A stretch of 29,302 nt of DNA from Bacillota bacterium (GTDB taxonomy: Bacteria; Bacillota_E; JAJZYS01; JAJYTV01), in the NCBI GenBank assembly GCA_021845645.1, contig JAJZVM010000042.1:1-29302 (forward strand), written 5' to 3'. Every line of letters begins with the position of its first letter. Within the stretch, counting starts at the first letter, position 1. Positions 7,265-15,377 of this stretch are shown piece after piece. The position numbers and the translations under genes were made by a program. A model generated the notes under the pieces. That model searched no databases and was not told the DNA's origin. It saw only the letters and a list, made by a program, of their open reading frames with translations.

Positions 7265-7545
7265 TGACGCAGGTGACGGATCTTTACGAGGCCGCCGGCC
7301 GCGCCGGGCTGCTCACCGACGTCATGGTGGGTTCGCTCACGGTGCAGTGCGTCTTCAGCGCCCCGGATGAGCTGGCGCTCGACGGGCTCGCACTGAACCG
7401 CGACTACCACCTCGAGTACCCGAGCGCCTGGCTCACCCTCGCCGCCGGCGACACGGTGGAGATCGCGGGAAGCCCATATCGGGTGCGCGAGGTCCGCCAG
7501 CTGCGCGACGGCTCCGAGATGCAGGCCAAGCTGACCCGGCTATGA
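7264..7545 (+). CDS. Head-tail attachment protein (gpFII-like)
   Basis: The ATG overlaps the capsid gene stop (TGATG). The product has 93 residues and matches lambda gpFII-type attachment proteins in size and place: after the major capsid protein and before the tail terminator. The segments GSLTVQCVFSAPDEL, DYHLEYPSAWLTLAAGDTVEI and SPYRVREVRQLRDGSEMQAKL resemble the beta-barrel core of that family, which forms the connector ring between gpW and the tail. No start other than the overlapping ATG is needed to explain the frame. Confidence 0.75.
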   Translation: MTQVTDLYEAAGRAGLLTDVMVGSLTVQCVFSAPDELALDGLALNRDYHLEYPSAWLTLAAGDTVEIAGSPYRVREVRQLRDGSEMQAKLTRL

Positions 7546-7970
7546 CGTCCTCCGTCCGCGAGCGCCTGGTCCGGGCGATCGTGGCGCGTATCGGTCCCGC
7601 GATCGCACCGACGCCGCTGCATCGCCAGCCCACCGTGCCGCTCCCGCGCGAGGCGAGCCCCGCGATCCTCCTGTTCATCGAAGGCGATCAAGTCCTCGCG
7701 CAAGCGAACGACCGGTGTGAGCGTGCCCTGACGCTGAGGCTGGTCGCGCTCGCGCGCGAAGGCGACGCCTTCGACGTGGCCGACGCGCTCATCGTCGCGG
7801 CGCACGGCGCGCTCATGGCCGAGCCGAGCCTCGGCGGGCTGGCCCTGGGCGTGCGCGAGATCGACTGCGAGTGGGACGCGGAGGACGCAGACAGCCAAGC
7901 CCTGGCCGTGCCCGCGCGCTACGAGATCCGCTACCGCACCCTGGCCTCCGACCTCACCCAAAAAGGATAG
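7542..7970 (+). CDS. Minor tail protein, probable tail terminator
   Basis: The product has 142 residues and overlaps the previous gene by 4 bases (ATGA). The N-terminus MTSSVRERLVRAIVARIG, the middle hydrophobic strand PAILLFIEGD and the C-terminal ALAVPARYEIRYRTLASDLT are typical of small proteins at the tail-terminator/neck position in lambda-like phages (gpZ/gpU place). The final strand with YEIRYRT is common in terminator-like proteins that cap the tail tube. Assignment rests on position, length and this pattern; neck/minor tail protein is the safe level. Confidence 0.6.
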   Translation: MTSSVRERLVRAIVARIGPAIAPTPLHRQPTVPLPREASPAILLFIEGDQVLAQANDRCERALTLRLVALAREGDAFDVADALIVAAHGALMAEPSLGGLALGVREIDCEWDAEDADSQALAVPARYEIRYRTLASDLTQKG

Positions 7971-7975
7971 TCACC

Positions 7976-8170
7976 ATGCACATCGAACTCATCGAACCAC
8001 ACACCCACGCCGGCCGACTCCACGCCCCCGGCGAGATCCTCGATCTCGACGAGGCAGCGGCGGAATGGTTGATCGAGCGCGGGACCGCGCGGGGGCTGAT
8101 CGAGCGCGGAGCCGCGCGGCCGGCCGACCCCCAACCCCAGACCCCGATCAAGACCCGTAAAGGAGACTGA
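7976..8170 (+). CDS. Small conserved phage tail-region protein
   Basis: The product has 64 residues: MHIELIEPHTHAGRLHAPGE followed by ILDLDEAAAEWLIERGTARG. The pattern of a beta strand, an HAPGE turn and a DEAAAEWLIERG helix is common in short proteins placed before tail tube genes; function is not established. AAGGA (7963-7967) lies 8 bases before the ATG. The C-terminal half carries a 9-residue tandem duplication (LIERGTARG then LIERGAARP). It precedes the tail tube gene by two bases. Confidence 0.65.
   Translation: MHIELIEPHTHAGRLHAPGEILDLDEAAAEWLIERGTARGLIERGAARPADPQPQTPIKTRKGD
8069..8122 (+). repeat. Two-copy 27-nt tandem duplication within small tail gene
   Basis: Two consecutive 27-nt units (8069-8095 and 8096-8122) encode LIERGTARG and LIERGAARP. 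They differ at only a few bases, so the duplication looks recent. Because the period is a multiple of three the frame is kept. Confidence 0.7.
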
Positions 8171-8172
8171 CC

Positions 8173-8925
8173 ATGCCTTACTTTTCCGGACAGGGGCGCG
8201 TCTACATCGGCGCCCGCGACGCACTCGGCAACCCGCAGGGGTTGGCCTACGTGGGCAACGTGCCCGAACTCAAGGTCTCCCTCTCGGTGGAGACCCTGGA
8301 GCACCAGGAGTCGGTGAGCGGCCAGCGCCTCACCGACCTGCAGCTCATCAAGACCAAGAAGGGCGAGTTCGCCTGCACGCTGGAGGAGCTCATCGCGACC
8401 AACCTGGCGCTCGCCCTCTACGGCGCCACCACCGCCCAGACCCCGGGCACGGTCACCGCCGAGGCGCTGCCGAACCCGGTCACCCCCGGCAGCCTCTACC
8501 TGCTCGCCAAGCAGGACGTCTCGTCGGTGGTGGTGAAGGACTCCAGCGCCACCCCGAAGACCCTGCCGGCCGCGCAGTACTCGGTGAACGCCAAACACGG
8601 CTCGCTCACGATCCTGGACGCCACCACCGGCGGACCCTACGTCGAGCCCTTCAAGGTCGACTACGCCTACGGCACGGCCTCGGTCACCGCGATGTTCACC
8701 CAGCCGCTGCCCGAGCGCTGGGTGCGCTTCGAGGGACTCAATACCGCCGACGGCAACCGCGAGGTGGTGATCGATCTCTACCGCGTGGCCATCAATCCGG
8801 CCAAGGAGCTCTCGGTCATCACCGACGAGCTGCTGAAGTTCGAGCTTTCGGGCCAGGTGCTGGCCGACACGCTCAAGCCCGCCGCCGGCGACCTCGGCCA
8901 GTTCGGCCGCGTCGTGCTGCTGTGA
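8173..8925 (+). CDS. Phage tail tube (major tail) protein
   Basis: The product has 250 residues. MPYFSGQGRVYIGARDALGN, GLAYVGNVPELKVSLSVETLEHQES, a 75-residue insertion ending in VDYAYGTASVTAMFTQPLPERW, then VRFEGLNTADGNREVVIDLYRVAINPAKELSVI and KFELSGQVLADT match tail tube proteins of lambda-like siphophages. These stack as hexameric rings around the tape measure. A strong AAAGGAGA lies 7 bases before the ATG, fitting high production. The next two frames are a chaperone pair, as expected. Confidence 0.88.
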   Translation: MPYFSGQGRVYIGARDALGNPQGLAYVGNVPELKVSLSVETLEHQESVSGQRLTDLQLIKTKKGEFACTLEELIATNLALALYGATTAQTPGTVTAEALPNPVTPGSLYLLAKQDVSSVVVKDSSATPKTLPAAQYSVNAKHGSLTILDATTGGPYVEPFKVDYAYGTASVTAMFTQPLPERWVRFEGLNTADGNREVVIDLYRVAINPAKELSVITDELLKFELSGQVLADTLKPAAGDLGQFGRVVLL

Positions 8926-8935
8926 GGGGATGACG

Positions 8936-9325
8936 ATGAGTGCTTCCGATCTGGATGTTCTCGTGCCGCAGCCTCAAGTTGTGGATCTGGCCGGCCAACG
9001 CCTCGCGATCAGCCCGCTGGTGCTCGGCGAGCTGCCGGCGATGCTCAAGGCCGTGCAGCCCTTCGCGCAACGACTGGCGGGCGAGCCGGACTGGCTCGCC
9101 TTGCTCTCGGACCACGGCGATGCCTTGCTCACCGGGTTGGCGATCGCCAGCCGCCAACCGCGCGAGTGGGTGGACGCGCTGGCTCTCGACGATGCCATCA
9201 CCCTGGCGGCGACCGTGTTCGAGGTGAACGCGGATTTTTTCGTGCGCCGGATCGCGCCGAAAGTCGGCGATCTGGCGCAGCGTCTGAACGGCCGTCTGGC
9301 TGGGCTGACGCCATCGCCCGCCTGA
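8936..9325 (+). CDS. Tail assembly chaperone, G-type
   Basis: The product has 129 residues. I chose ATG 8936 over ATG 8930 because GAGGGG at 8924-8929 abuts the latter but is 6 bases from the former. The protein is helical, with LAGQRLAISPLVLGELPAML and DDAITLAATVFEVNADFFVRRI, a pattern typical of gpG-like chaperones that coat the tape measure before tube assembly. A heptamer T TTT TTC in frame at 9235-9241 could send a fraction of ribosomes into the -1 frame, which holds the T-like part. Position between tail tube and tape measure supports this strongly. Confidence 0.82.
   Translation: MSASDLDVLVPQPQVVDLAGQRLAISPLVLGELPAMLKAVQPFAQRLAGEPDWLALLSDHGDALLTGLAIASRQPREWVDALALDDAITLAATVFEVNADFFVRRIAPKVGDLAQRLNGRLAGLTPSPA
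9235..9241 (+). promoter_or_regulatory. Candidate -1 ribosomal frameshift site (T TTT TTC)
   Basis: In the chaperone frame the codons are GAT TTT TTC, giving the X XXY YYZ heptamer with X and Y both T. A one-base slip back leads into an open frame to 9537. No equally good heptamer is visible nearer to the G stop at 9323. A GC-rich stretch follows that could fold as a stimulator, but I did not find a clear pseudoknot. Confidence 0.55.
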
Positions 9326-9537
9326 TACGGGGCGGTCACCGCTACCCGGACATCCTCGGCTACACGTTGGGCCAGCTGAACGCCTTCCTCGCCGCCGATC
9401 GCCGCCTCGAACACGAACGGCTCGCCACCCGGCTTGCCGTCATGACCGCTGCCGCCCAGGGCAGTCGCGACGGCATCCGTGAACTCCAGACCGAACTCCA
9501 TCGGGGCATGCGTGATGAAGATCGATCTGGTCGCTGA
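9241..9537 (+). CDS. Tail assembly chaperone, T-type extension (made by -1 frameshift)
   Basis: This frame has no plausible start of its own near its conserved part, which begins WADAIARLIRGGHRYPDILG and continues YTLGQLNAFLAADRRLEHER. That motif (a GHR..DI..YTL.Q...FL pattern) is typical of the second tail chaperone, normally fused to the first by programmed frameshift (lambda G/GT). Starting from the slip site the fusion would be about 200 residues: 102 from G and 98 from here. The first 20 shifted codons are Arg/Ser rich, so a slip nearer the G stop cannot be excluded. The end overlaps the next gene by 23 bases. Confidence 0.65.
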   Translation, partial: RAPDRAESRRSGAASERPSGWADAIARLIRGGHRYPDILGYTLGQLNAFLAADRRLEHERLATRLAVMTAAAQGSRDGIRELQTELHRGMRDEDRSGR

Positions 9538-10162
9538 GGGCTTGCTGGATCGGCGGCGCTTCAGCGCCTGGCAGGGCGACACCCGCAAGGCGATCCACAC
9601 CGCCGTGGCCCGCGCGATGCGCGACACCGGCAAGGTGATGGCCGAGCGGGCGCGGGGCGAAATGCGCGCCGGTTTCAAGGTCGTGAAGCCGAAGTTCCTC
9701 CGCTCGATGCACGCCAAGGTGTTCGACCGCAAGGCCAAGGAATTCCCGGCCCTCTACATCGGCTCGAAAGTGCCCTGGCTGGGTATCCACGAACAGGGCG
9801 GAACGATCCGGGGGCGGATGCTCGTCCCGCTGCTGCCGCAGCACCGGCGCATCGGGCGCAAGGCGTTCGCTCGGGTGATCGATGCCCTGATGCGCTCCGG
9901 CAATGCCTTCTTCATCGAGAAGAACGGCCGGCAGATCCTGATGGCCGAGAACATCGCCGAGAACGCCCGGCCGCTCGCGCGCTTTCGTCGTGCCGAGCGG
10001 GAGCGCACCGGCGCCAGGCGCGTGCGGCGCGGCCAGGAGATTCCCATCGCCGTGCTCGTGCGACGCGTGAGCTTGAGAAAACGGTTCGACCTCGCCCGCT
10101 CGGTGCGAGGCGATCTTCCCCGCCTGACGGCGGCCATCCGTAAAGCAATGTCGAAGGTTTGA
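9515..10162 (+). CDS. DUF6441-like tail-region protein
   Basis: The product has 215 residues, starts MKIDLVAEGLLDRRRFSAWQ and is strongly basic. It has a helix TRKAIHTAVARAMRDTGKVM, the segment VKPKFLRSMHAKVFDRKAKE, and ALYIGSKVPWLGIHEQGG, followed by an Arg-rich C-terminal half. This resembles DUF6441 phage proteins found between tail chaperones and tape measure; their role is not known, though position suggests a tail completion or minor tail protein. I chose ATG 9515; GTG 9512 is an alternative. It ends two bases before the tape-measure junction cassette. Confidence 0.65.
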   Translation: MKIDLVAEGLLDRRRFSAWQGDTRKAIHTAVARAMRDTGKVMAERARGEMRAGFKVVKPKFLRSMHAKVFDRKAKEFPALYIGSKVPWLGIHEQGGTIRGRMLVPLLPQHRRIGRKAFARVIDALMRSGNAFFIEKNGRQILMAENIAENARPLARFRRAERERTGARRVRRGQEIPIAVLVRRVSLRKRFDLARSVRGDLPRLTAAIRKAMSKV

Positions 10163-10163
10163 G

Positions 10164-10247
10164 ATGAATCAGCCCCCACGCTCACTCCGTTCGCTGCCCC
10201 CCGAGGGGGCGCAGGCCTCCTTTGGGGCGGCCCGGCAGGAGGCCTGA
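10164..10247 (+). CDS. 27-codon mini-ORF coupled to tape measure gene
   Basis: ATG 10164 lies one base after the previous stop (TGAGATG) and its TGA (10245-10247) overlaps the tape measure ATG (TGATG). The peptide runs MNQPPRSLRSLPPEG to AARQEA. The DNA resembles a GC-rich intergenic repeat that I recall from Burkholderiales genomes, here placed in a frame that stays open to the next start. It contains two hairpins, one holding the next gene's ribosome site. It is unrelated in sequence to the cassettes at 347 and 3070 but has the same architecture. Peptide function is unknown and may be nil. Confidence 0.4.
   Translation: MNQPPRSLRSLPPEGAQASFGAARQEA
10196..10246 (+). promoter_or_regulatory. 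Tandem hairpins, second one hiding the tape measure Shine-Dalgarno
   Basis: Hairpin 1: GCCCCC (10196-10201) pairs with GGGGGC (10205-10210) around CGA. Hairpin 2: CAGGCCTCC (10212-10220) pairs perfectly with GGAGGCCTG (10238-10246). The AGGAGG at 10237-10242, 4 bases before the tape measure ATG, lies almost completely in the 3' arm of hairpin 2, facing the complementary CCTCC. Opening by ribosomes on the mini-ORF is the obvious mechanism, inferred from layout. Confidence 0.7.
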
Positions 10248-13200
10248 TGGCCGGTAACCGTGCCCAGATCCTCATCACCGCCGTCGATGAGACGCGACGG
10301 GCCTTCCAGTCCGTACAGGGAAATCTCGCCCGCCTGCGCGGCGAAGCCGCCCAGGTCGGCCAGGTGCTCTCCCGCATCGGCGGCGCGATCGGCCTTGGGC
10401 TGGGGGTGCGCGAACTGGTCGAGGTCGCCGACCAGTACAAGAACCTGCAGGCGCGCCTCAAGCTCGCGGTCACCTCGCAAGAGGAGTTCAACCGCGCCGA
10501 CGCGGCCCTCTTCGAGATCGCCCAGAAAAACCGCGCGCCCCTGGCAGAGACCATCACTCTCTATGCGCGGCTCGCACCCTCGGTGCAGGCGTTGGGGCGT
10601 TCGCAGGCGGACGTGCTGGCGGCTACCGACGCCATCGGGCAGGCCGTGTCGCTCTCCGGCGCATCCAGCGACGCGGCGGCCGGTGCCCTGCTGCAGCTGG
10701 GGCAGGCCTTCGCCTCGGGCCAGCTGCGCGGTGAGGAGTTCAATTCCGTCATCGAGCAGACGCCGCGCCTGGCGCAGGCCATCGCCGACGGCATGGGCGT
10801 GCCGCTCGGCTCACTGCGGGCCCTGGCGCAGGAAGGCAAGATCACCTCGAAGGCCGTGCTCGACGCCTTGCTTAAGGAGCGGACGCGCCTCGCCGAGGAG
10901 TACGCGAGCCTCCCCGATACGGTGTCGGGTGCGCTCACCCGCCTCAGGAACGCCTTCCAGCGAGCCTTCGGCGAACGCGACGCGAGCTCGGGTCTGACGG
11001 CGGGACTGGCGCAGGCCATCCAGCTCGTCGCCGGGCATCTCGAGCTGCTGATCGACTTGGCCGGTGTCGTGCTGGTTGCCGCGTTCGGGCGGATGGCCGG
11101 CGCCTTCGCGACCAGTGTTGCTGCCGCCCGGGCGGAAGCGGCCGCGCGCCTGGCCAACCTGCGCACGCTGGAAGCCGAGGCGCTCGCCCGGGTGCGGCTC
11201 GCCGATGCCGCCTTGGCTCAGGCACGTGCGCAAGGGCTTGCCACCGGCGCGCTGGTCGCGGATGCGGCCAAGGCCCGGCTGCAAGCCACCGCTGCTTCCG
11301 GTGCCGTGGCTCAGGCAGTAGCGTCCACGTCCCTGCTCGGTCGCGCCGCGGGTCTGTTGCGCGGGGTGCTCGCGCTCCTGGGCGGGCCCATCGGCGTCAT
11401 CGTGACCGCCGTGGGGCTGCTCGCGGGCGCACTCTATTCGGCGCGCGACGCCGTGGTCGAGTTCGGCGGCAGGACCGCCTCGATCAAGCAGATCGTCGCC
11501 GCCGCCTGGAACCTGGTCGTCGAGAAGGTCGGCGAAGTCGTCAGCGCCTTAGGAAGGCTGGTCGGCACCAACGATCTCTCCTGGGCCCGCGTGCGCGCGG
11601 CGATGGTCGGCGCGCTGAACGCCATCGGCACGGCCGTCCGCGCGATGGTCAACGTCGTCATCGGCGCGTTCAACGCCATCGGCAGCGTCGTGGGCATCGC
11701 GGCCGCCTTCCTGGTCGAGCGCTTTCGTAACGCCTTCTCCGACATCGGAGAGCTGGCGAAGGCCTTGGGCCAGGACGTGGCAGCGGCCTTCAGCGGCGAC
11801 TTTTCGATGCAGGCGCTGCGCGCAGCACTCGGCCGCCAGCTCGGCGAGGTGCGGGATTTCGGGAAGGAGCTGGCTGGAGCCGTGCGCGACGCCGTCTCGC
11901 GCGACTACGTCGGGGAGGCCGCGCAAGCCATCGCTCGGCGCATCCGCCCCGAATCAACCCAGGCGGGCGTCTTCGGCCGTCCGCAGCCGCAGGCCTTGTC
12001 CGCCCCCGACAAGGCAGGCGAAGCAGCGAAGCTCGCCCTCGTGCAGGCCCAGGCCGAGGCCGAATTCAAGCTCCTCAAGGACGCGTTGGACCGTCAGGCG
12101 CGGGCGCTGGACGCATCCCTCGAAGACCGGCTGATCTCGCTCAAGGACTACTACGCGGCCAAGACCCGGATCGAGCAGCAGGAGATCGATGCGGAGATCC
12201 GGCGCGTGCAGGTCTCGCTCGCGGAGCAGCAGCGCCTGCAAAAGACCGGCAAGGACGAACCGGCACGCCTCAAGGCGAAAGCCGAGGTCGCCAAGCTCGA
12301 AGCGGAGCTCACCGTCCTCAACAACAAGCGCGCGGACGTCGAGGTCGCCAATGCCCGCAAGGCCGCCCAGGCCGAGCGCGAGCTGCGCGAGGAGCTTGCC
12401 AAGGTGCGCGACGAACTGCTCGACCTCACCGGGGCGGCGACCAGCCAGGATCGACGCGCGGCGATCGAGCGGCAGTACCAGACGCTGATCGAGCGGCTGC
12501 GTGCCGAGGGCGACACCGAAGGCGTGGCCACGGTCGGGCGCCTCATCGACGTCAAGTCGGCGGCCGCCGATCTCGCCGACTACGAGCGCCAGTTCAACGA
12601 CGCGCTCGCCCGGATGCGTGCATCCGAGGAGTCGATCAACCTGCAGCGCCAGTCGGGGCTACTCACCGAATCCCAGGCACGAAGCCAAATCCTTGCGCTG
12701 CATCGCCAGGCGGGCGAATCGCTCGATGCGCTCCTGCCGCAGTTGGAGGCCGCCGCCGCGGCCATCGGCCCGGAGGCCGTCGCCCGGGTACAGACCTGGA
12801 AGAACGAGATCGCGCAGGTGAAGCTCGTGGTGGACGACGTGGCGGTCGCCATCGACGGGGCGGTGCAGGACGGCTTCGCGCAGATGTTCGAGGCCATCGG
12901 CAGCGGCGCCAAGTCGGCCAAGGACGCCTTCGCCGACTTCGCCCGCTCGGTGCTCGCCGCCATCAACCGCATCGCCTCGCAGAAGCTCGCCGAGGCGCTG
13001 TTCGGCAGTCTGTTCGGGGGCGGCGGTGCGGGCGGGTTCAGCCTGGGATCGCTGGTCTCGTCGTTGTTCCAGGGCTTCGCCGGCGGCGGCTACGTCACCG
13101 GCCCGGGCACATCCACCAGCGACTCGATCCCGGCACGGCTCTCCGCCGGCGAGTACGTAGTCAACGCCGCCGCCGTGAAGCGCGTGGGCGTGGCGTTCCT

Positions 13201-13438
13201 GGAGGCGATCAACGGCATCGAAGGCGGACCGCGCATCCAGGGGCCCCGGCTCACCTTCGCCGCCGGCGGGCTGGTGCCCGAGACGCCGCCCCCGCCGGCC
13301 CAGGGCCAGTCCGTGCGCATCGTCAACGTGATCGATCCGGCGATGGCCGCCGACTACCTCAACTCGTCCGCAGGCGAGAAGACCATCCTCAACATCCTGC
13401 AACGCAATGCGGGAGCCGTCAGACAGGTGCTTGCGTAA
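10247..13438 (+). CDS. Tail tape measure protein (lambda gpH-like)
   Basis: The product has 1063 residues and sets tail length; it is ejected ahead of the DNA at infection. The N-terminal tape-measure domain (about 55-215) contains DQYKNLQARLKLAVTSQEEF, SGASSDAAAGALLQLGQAF, SGQLRGEEFNSVIEQTPRLA and GKITSKAVLDALL. Hydrophobic segments occur near 265-290 and 368-395 (LLRGVLALLGGPIGVIVTAV). A long charged, coiled-coil-like stretch spans roughly 580-790. The C-terminal part has ASQKLAEALFGSLFGGGGAG and GGYVTGPGTSTSDSIPARLS with GEYVVNAAAV, typical of lambda H-type C-termini. The ATG overlaps the mini-ORF stop, and its ribosome site is in a hairpin. Confidence 0.95.
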   Translation: MAGNRAQILITAVDETRRAFQSVQGNLARLRGEAAQVGQVLSRIGGAIGLGLGVRELVEVADQYKNLQARLKLAVTSQEEFNRADAALFEIAQKNRAPLAETITLYARLAPSVQALGRSQADVLAATDAIGQAVSLSGASSDAAAGALLQLGQAFASGQLRGEEFNSVIEQTPRLAQAIADGMGVPLGSLRALAQEGKITSKAVLDALLKERTRLAEEYASLPDTVSGALTRLRNAFQRAFGERDASSGLTAGLAQAIQLVAGHLELLIDLAGVVLVAAFGRMAGAFATSVAAARAEAAARLANLRTLEAEALARVRLADAALAQARAQGLATGALVADAAKARLQATAASGAVAQAVASTSLLGRAAGLLRGVLALLGGPIGVIVTAVGLLAGALYSARDAVVEFGGRTASIKQIVAAAWNLVVEKVGEVVSALGRLVGTNDLSWARVRAAMVGALNAIGTAVRAMVNVVIGAFNAIGSVVGIAAAFLVERFRNAFSDIGELAKALGQDVAAAFSGDFSMQALRAALGRQLGEVRDFGKELAGAVRDAVSRDYVGEAAQAIARRIRPESTQAGVFGRPQPQALSAPDKAGEAAKLALVQAQAEAEFKLLKDALDRQARALDASLEDRLISLKDYYAAKTRIEQQEIDAEIRRVQVSLAEQQRLQKTGKDEPARLKAKAEVAKLEAELTVLNNKRADVEVANARKAAQAERELREELAKVRDELLDLTGAATSQDRRAAIERQYQTLIERLRAEGDTEGVATVGRLIDVKSAAADLADYERQFNDALARMRASEESINLQRQSGLLTESQARSQILALHRQAGESLDALLPQLEAAAAAIGPEAVARVQTWKNEIAQVKLVVDDVAVAIDGAVQDGFAQMFEAIGSGAKSAKDAFADFARSVLAAINRIASQKLAEALFGSLFGGGGAGGFSLGSLVSSLFQGFAGGGYVTGPGTSTSDSIPARLSAGEYVVNAAAVKRVGVAFLEAINGIEGGPRIQGPRLTFAAGGLVPETPPPPAQGQSVRIVNVIDPAMAADYLNSSAGEKTILNILQRNAGAVRQVLA

Positions 13439-14371
13439 ATGGCGTTCGAAATCGGCACGGCCAGCGATTACCGCGATCTGCTGGACCGCTTCCATGCCTT
13501 CCTCACCACTCACCCGAATCTGGTCGCCGCGGGCCAGCAGTGGCAGGCGCTGCGCTGGACGACGGACGCCGCTACGAAAGAGCTCATCCTCAAGGCGCCC
13601 GGCCTGGCCGGTGCCGAGGAGATCTACTGCGGCATCCGGGCCTACGAGAACGCCACGGCCGGCTACTACATGTGGGACCTGAACGGCTTCATCGGCTTCA
13701 ACCCGGCCAACGACTTCTATACGCAACCGGGCGCGATCAGCGGCTGGCTGCCGATGATGTCGCTCTGGAACACAGCGATCCCGTACTGGTTCGTGGCCAA
13801 CGGCCGGCGTGCCGTGGTGGTGGCGAAGATCTCGACCGTCTACCAGGCGGCGCACCTGGGCTTCGTCCTGCCCTACGCGACGCCGGGTCAGTACCCGTAC
13901 CCGCTGCTCGTCGGCGGCTCGATGACCGGCCAGCGGGGCCGCAACTACAGCGTGACCTCGCCCAACCACCGCCATTTCGTCGACCCGGGCGAGGATGGAC
14001 AGAACAACGCCAACACCGCCTGCATGCTGCGCGGCCCCTCGGGCGCTTGGCTGCCGTTCCAGAACGTCGCCTACTCGTCGTCCGAGTATCGCTACGACGG
14101 GCCGCGCCCGGTCTGGCCGACGAACTACACCTACCTCGGCAACCTGCGCGAGGCGCCGGACGGCACCTACGTGCTCTCGCCCATCGTGCTCACGCAATAC
14201 AACTCCGGCACCGATCACGACCTCTTCGGCGAGCTGGAAGGCGTCTATCACGTCTCCGGGTTCAACAACGCCGCCGAGAACCTGATCACGGTGGGCGGCG
14301 TGGACCACCTCGTGGTGCAGAACGTGTATCGCACCAGCGTGCGCGACTACTGGGCGCTGCGCCTTTCGTGA
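13439..14371 (+). CDS. Virion structural protein, paralogue 1 (tail tip region)
   Basis: The gene starts at the base after the tape measure stop. The product has 310 residues, begins MAFEIGTASDYRDLLDRFHA and is rich in aromatic residues, Asn and Gly, as in beta-rich virion surface proteins. It shares a layout with the next gene: MA[FY]xxGTA/S start, LLD helix, an LRW strand near residues 35-40, a hydrophobic strand (RAVVVAKISTVYQAAHLGF, matching the neighbour's LIMLVAEVSPGVYHHLAFG), and a final Y/WAxRL. No enzyme motif is seen. Position between tape measure and tip proteins suggests a tail tip or fibre-associated component; exact role unknown. Confidence 0.8.
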   Translation: MAFEIGTASDYRDLLDRFHAFLTTHPNLVAAGQQWQALRWTTDAATKELILKAPGLAGAEEIYCGIRAYENATAGYYMWDLNGFIGFNPANDFYTQPGAISGWLPMMSLWNTAIPYWFVANGRRAVVVAKISTVYQAAHLGFVLPYATPGQYPYPLLVGGSMTGQRGRNYSVTSPNHRHFVDPGEDGQNNANTACMLRGPSGAWLPFQNVAYSSSEYRYDGPRPVWPTNYTYLGNLREAPDGTYVLSPIVLTQYNSGTDHDLFGELEGVYHVSGFNNAAENLITVGGVDHLVVQNVYRTSVRDYWALRLS

Positions 14372-14377
14372 CCGACC

Positions 14378-15370
14378 ATGGCCTACCAGACTGGTACCTC
14401 CGCCAACCCCGATCAGCTGCTCGACGCCCTGCGCGTGTTCGCGGTGGCCAACGGCTGGACCCAGCTGCGCTGGGCCCCCGACGGCACCGGGCAGACCCTG
14501 TCGCTCGCCAAGGGCGGGCTCTACGTCCATCTGCGCTCCGCGGTGAATGAGCGCCTCTCCACACGCTACAACACCATCACCGGCATCTGGCTGATCGGCT
14601 CGACGGGATTCGATGCCGGCAAGCCCTGGTGGGATCAACCCGGATCGATCGTCAACGCCAGCTACGTGAGCAACACCACGAGCTACCGCGCCGAAGCCTG
14701 CGGCCTGTTCGAGGTGGGCACCGCCAACACCTACCACCTACTCTCGGCCGCCACGCCCGAACTGATCATGCTCGTCGCCGAGGTCTCGCCCGGCGTCTAT
14801 CACCATCTCGCCTTCGGGGATCTCACGAAGTTCGGCAGCTACGGCGGCGGGGCGTTCGTGTCGGGCGCGTTCGGCCCGGACGCCTACACCTATACGTACA
14901 GCGGCTTCACCGACTACGTCTTCGGCTACGACCACGACCGGCACTTCGGCCTGCCGTTCAACGATTACAAGTACTACGGCGGCGCGAACTTCGTCCTCGC
15001 CGAGGTGGACGGCGCCACCGACTGGCACTCGGTCTGCAAGGACTGGGCGCTCACCGGCAAGCGCGCCAAGGCGCTGTGGGAACGGGGCACGGGCACGCCG
15101 CGCGACAGTCTGGCGCGCTACTGGTGGGGTCACGTGCCCAACACCTTGAACGGCGTGACGCCGATGCTGCCGTTCTACCTGTTCGTGGCGCGGCCTTCCG
15201 GCTTCTTCTCGCCCTTCGGCTTCACGCCGCACCTGCGCTATCTCAACATCACCCACTACGCGCCGGCGGAGGTCTTCGCGTTGGGCGCCGAGCAGTGGAT
15301 GGCCTTCCCGGCCCACTCCAAGAACGGCAAGAGCGGCGTGCACGGCTATGCCGTGAGACTCATCCCCTGA
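14378..15370 (+). CDS. Virion structural protein, paralogue 2 (tail tip region)
   Basis: The product has 330 residues, starts MAYQTGTSANPDQLLDALRV, and appears to be a diverged copy of the preceding gene. Shared points are the GTS/GTA start, QLRW, the VAEVSPGVYHHLAFG strand, and the ending GYAVRL. Tyr/Gly-rich loops (SYGGGAFVSGAFGPDAYTYT) and EQWMAFPAHSKN near the C-terminus are typical of phage virion proteins of this kind. It lies six bases after its neighbour in the same operon. Function is not known; tail tip or receptor-contact protein is an inference. Confidence 0.78.
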   Translation: MAYQTGTSANPDQLLDALRVFAVANGWTQLRWAPDGTGQTLSLAKGGLYVHLRSAVNERLSTRYNTITGIWLIGSTGFDAGKPWWDQPGSIVNASYVSNTTSYRAEACGLFEVGTANTYHLLSAATPELIMLVAEVSPGVYHHLAFGDLTKFGSYGGGAFVSGAFGPDAYTYTYSGFTDYVFGYDHDRHFGLPFNDYKYYGGANFVLAEVDGATDWHSVCKDWALTGKRAKALWERGTGTPRDSLARYWWGHVPNTLNGVTPMLPFYLFVARPSGFFSPFGFTPHLRYLNITHYAPAEVFALGAEQWMAFPAHSKNGKSGVHGYAVRLIP

Positions 15371-15377
15371 GCGGATC

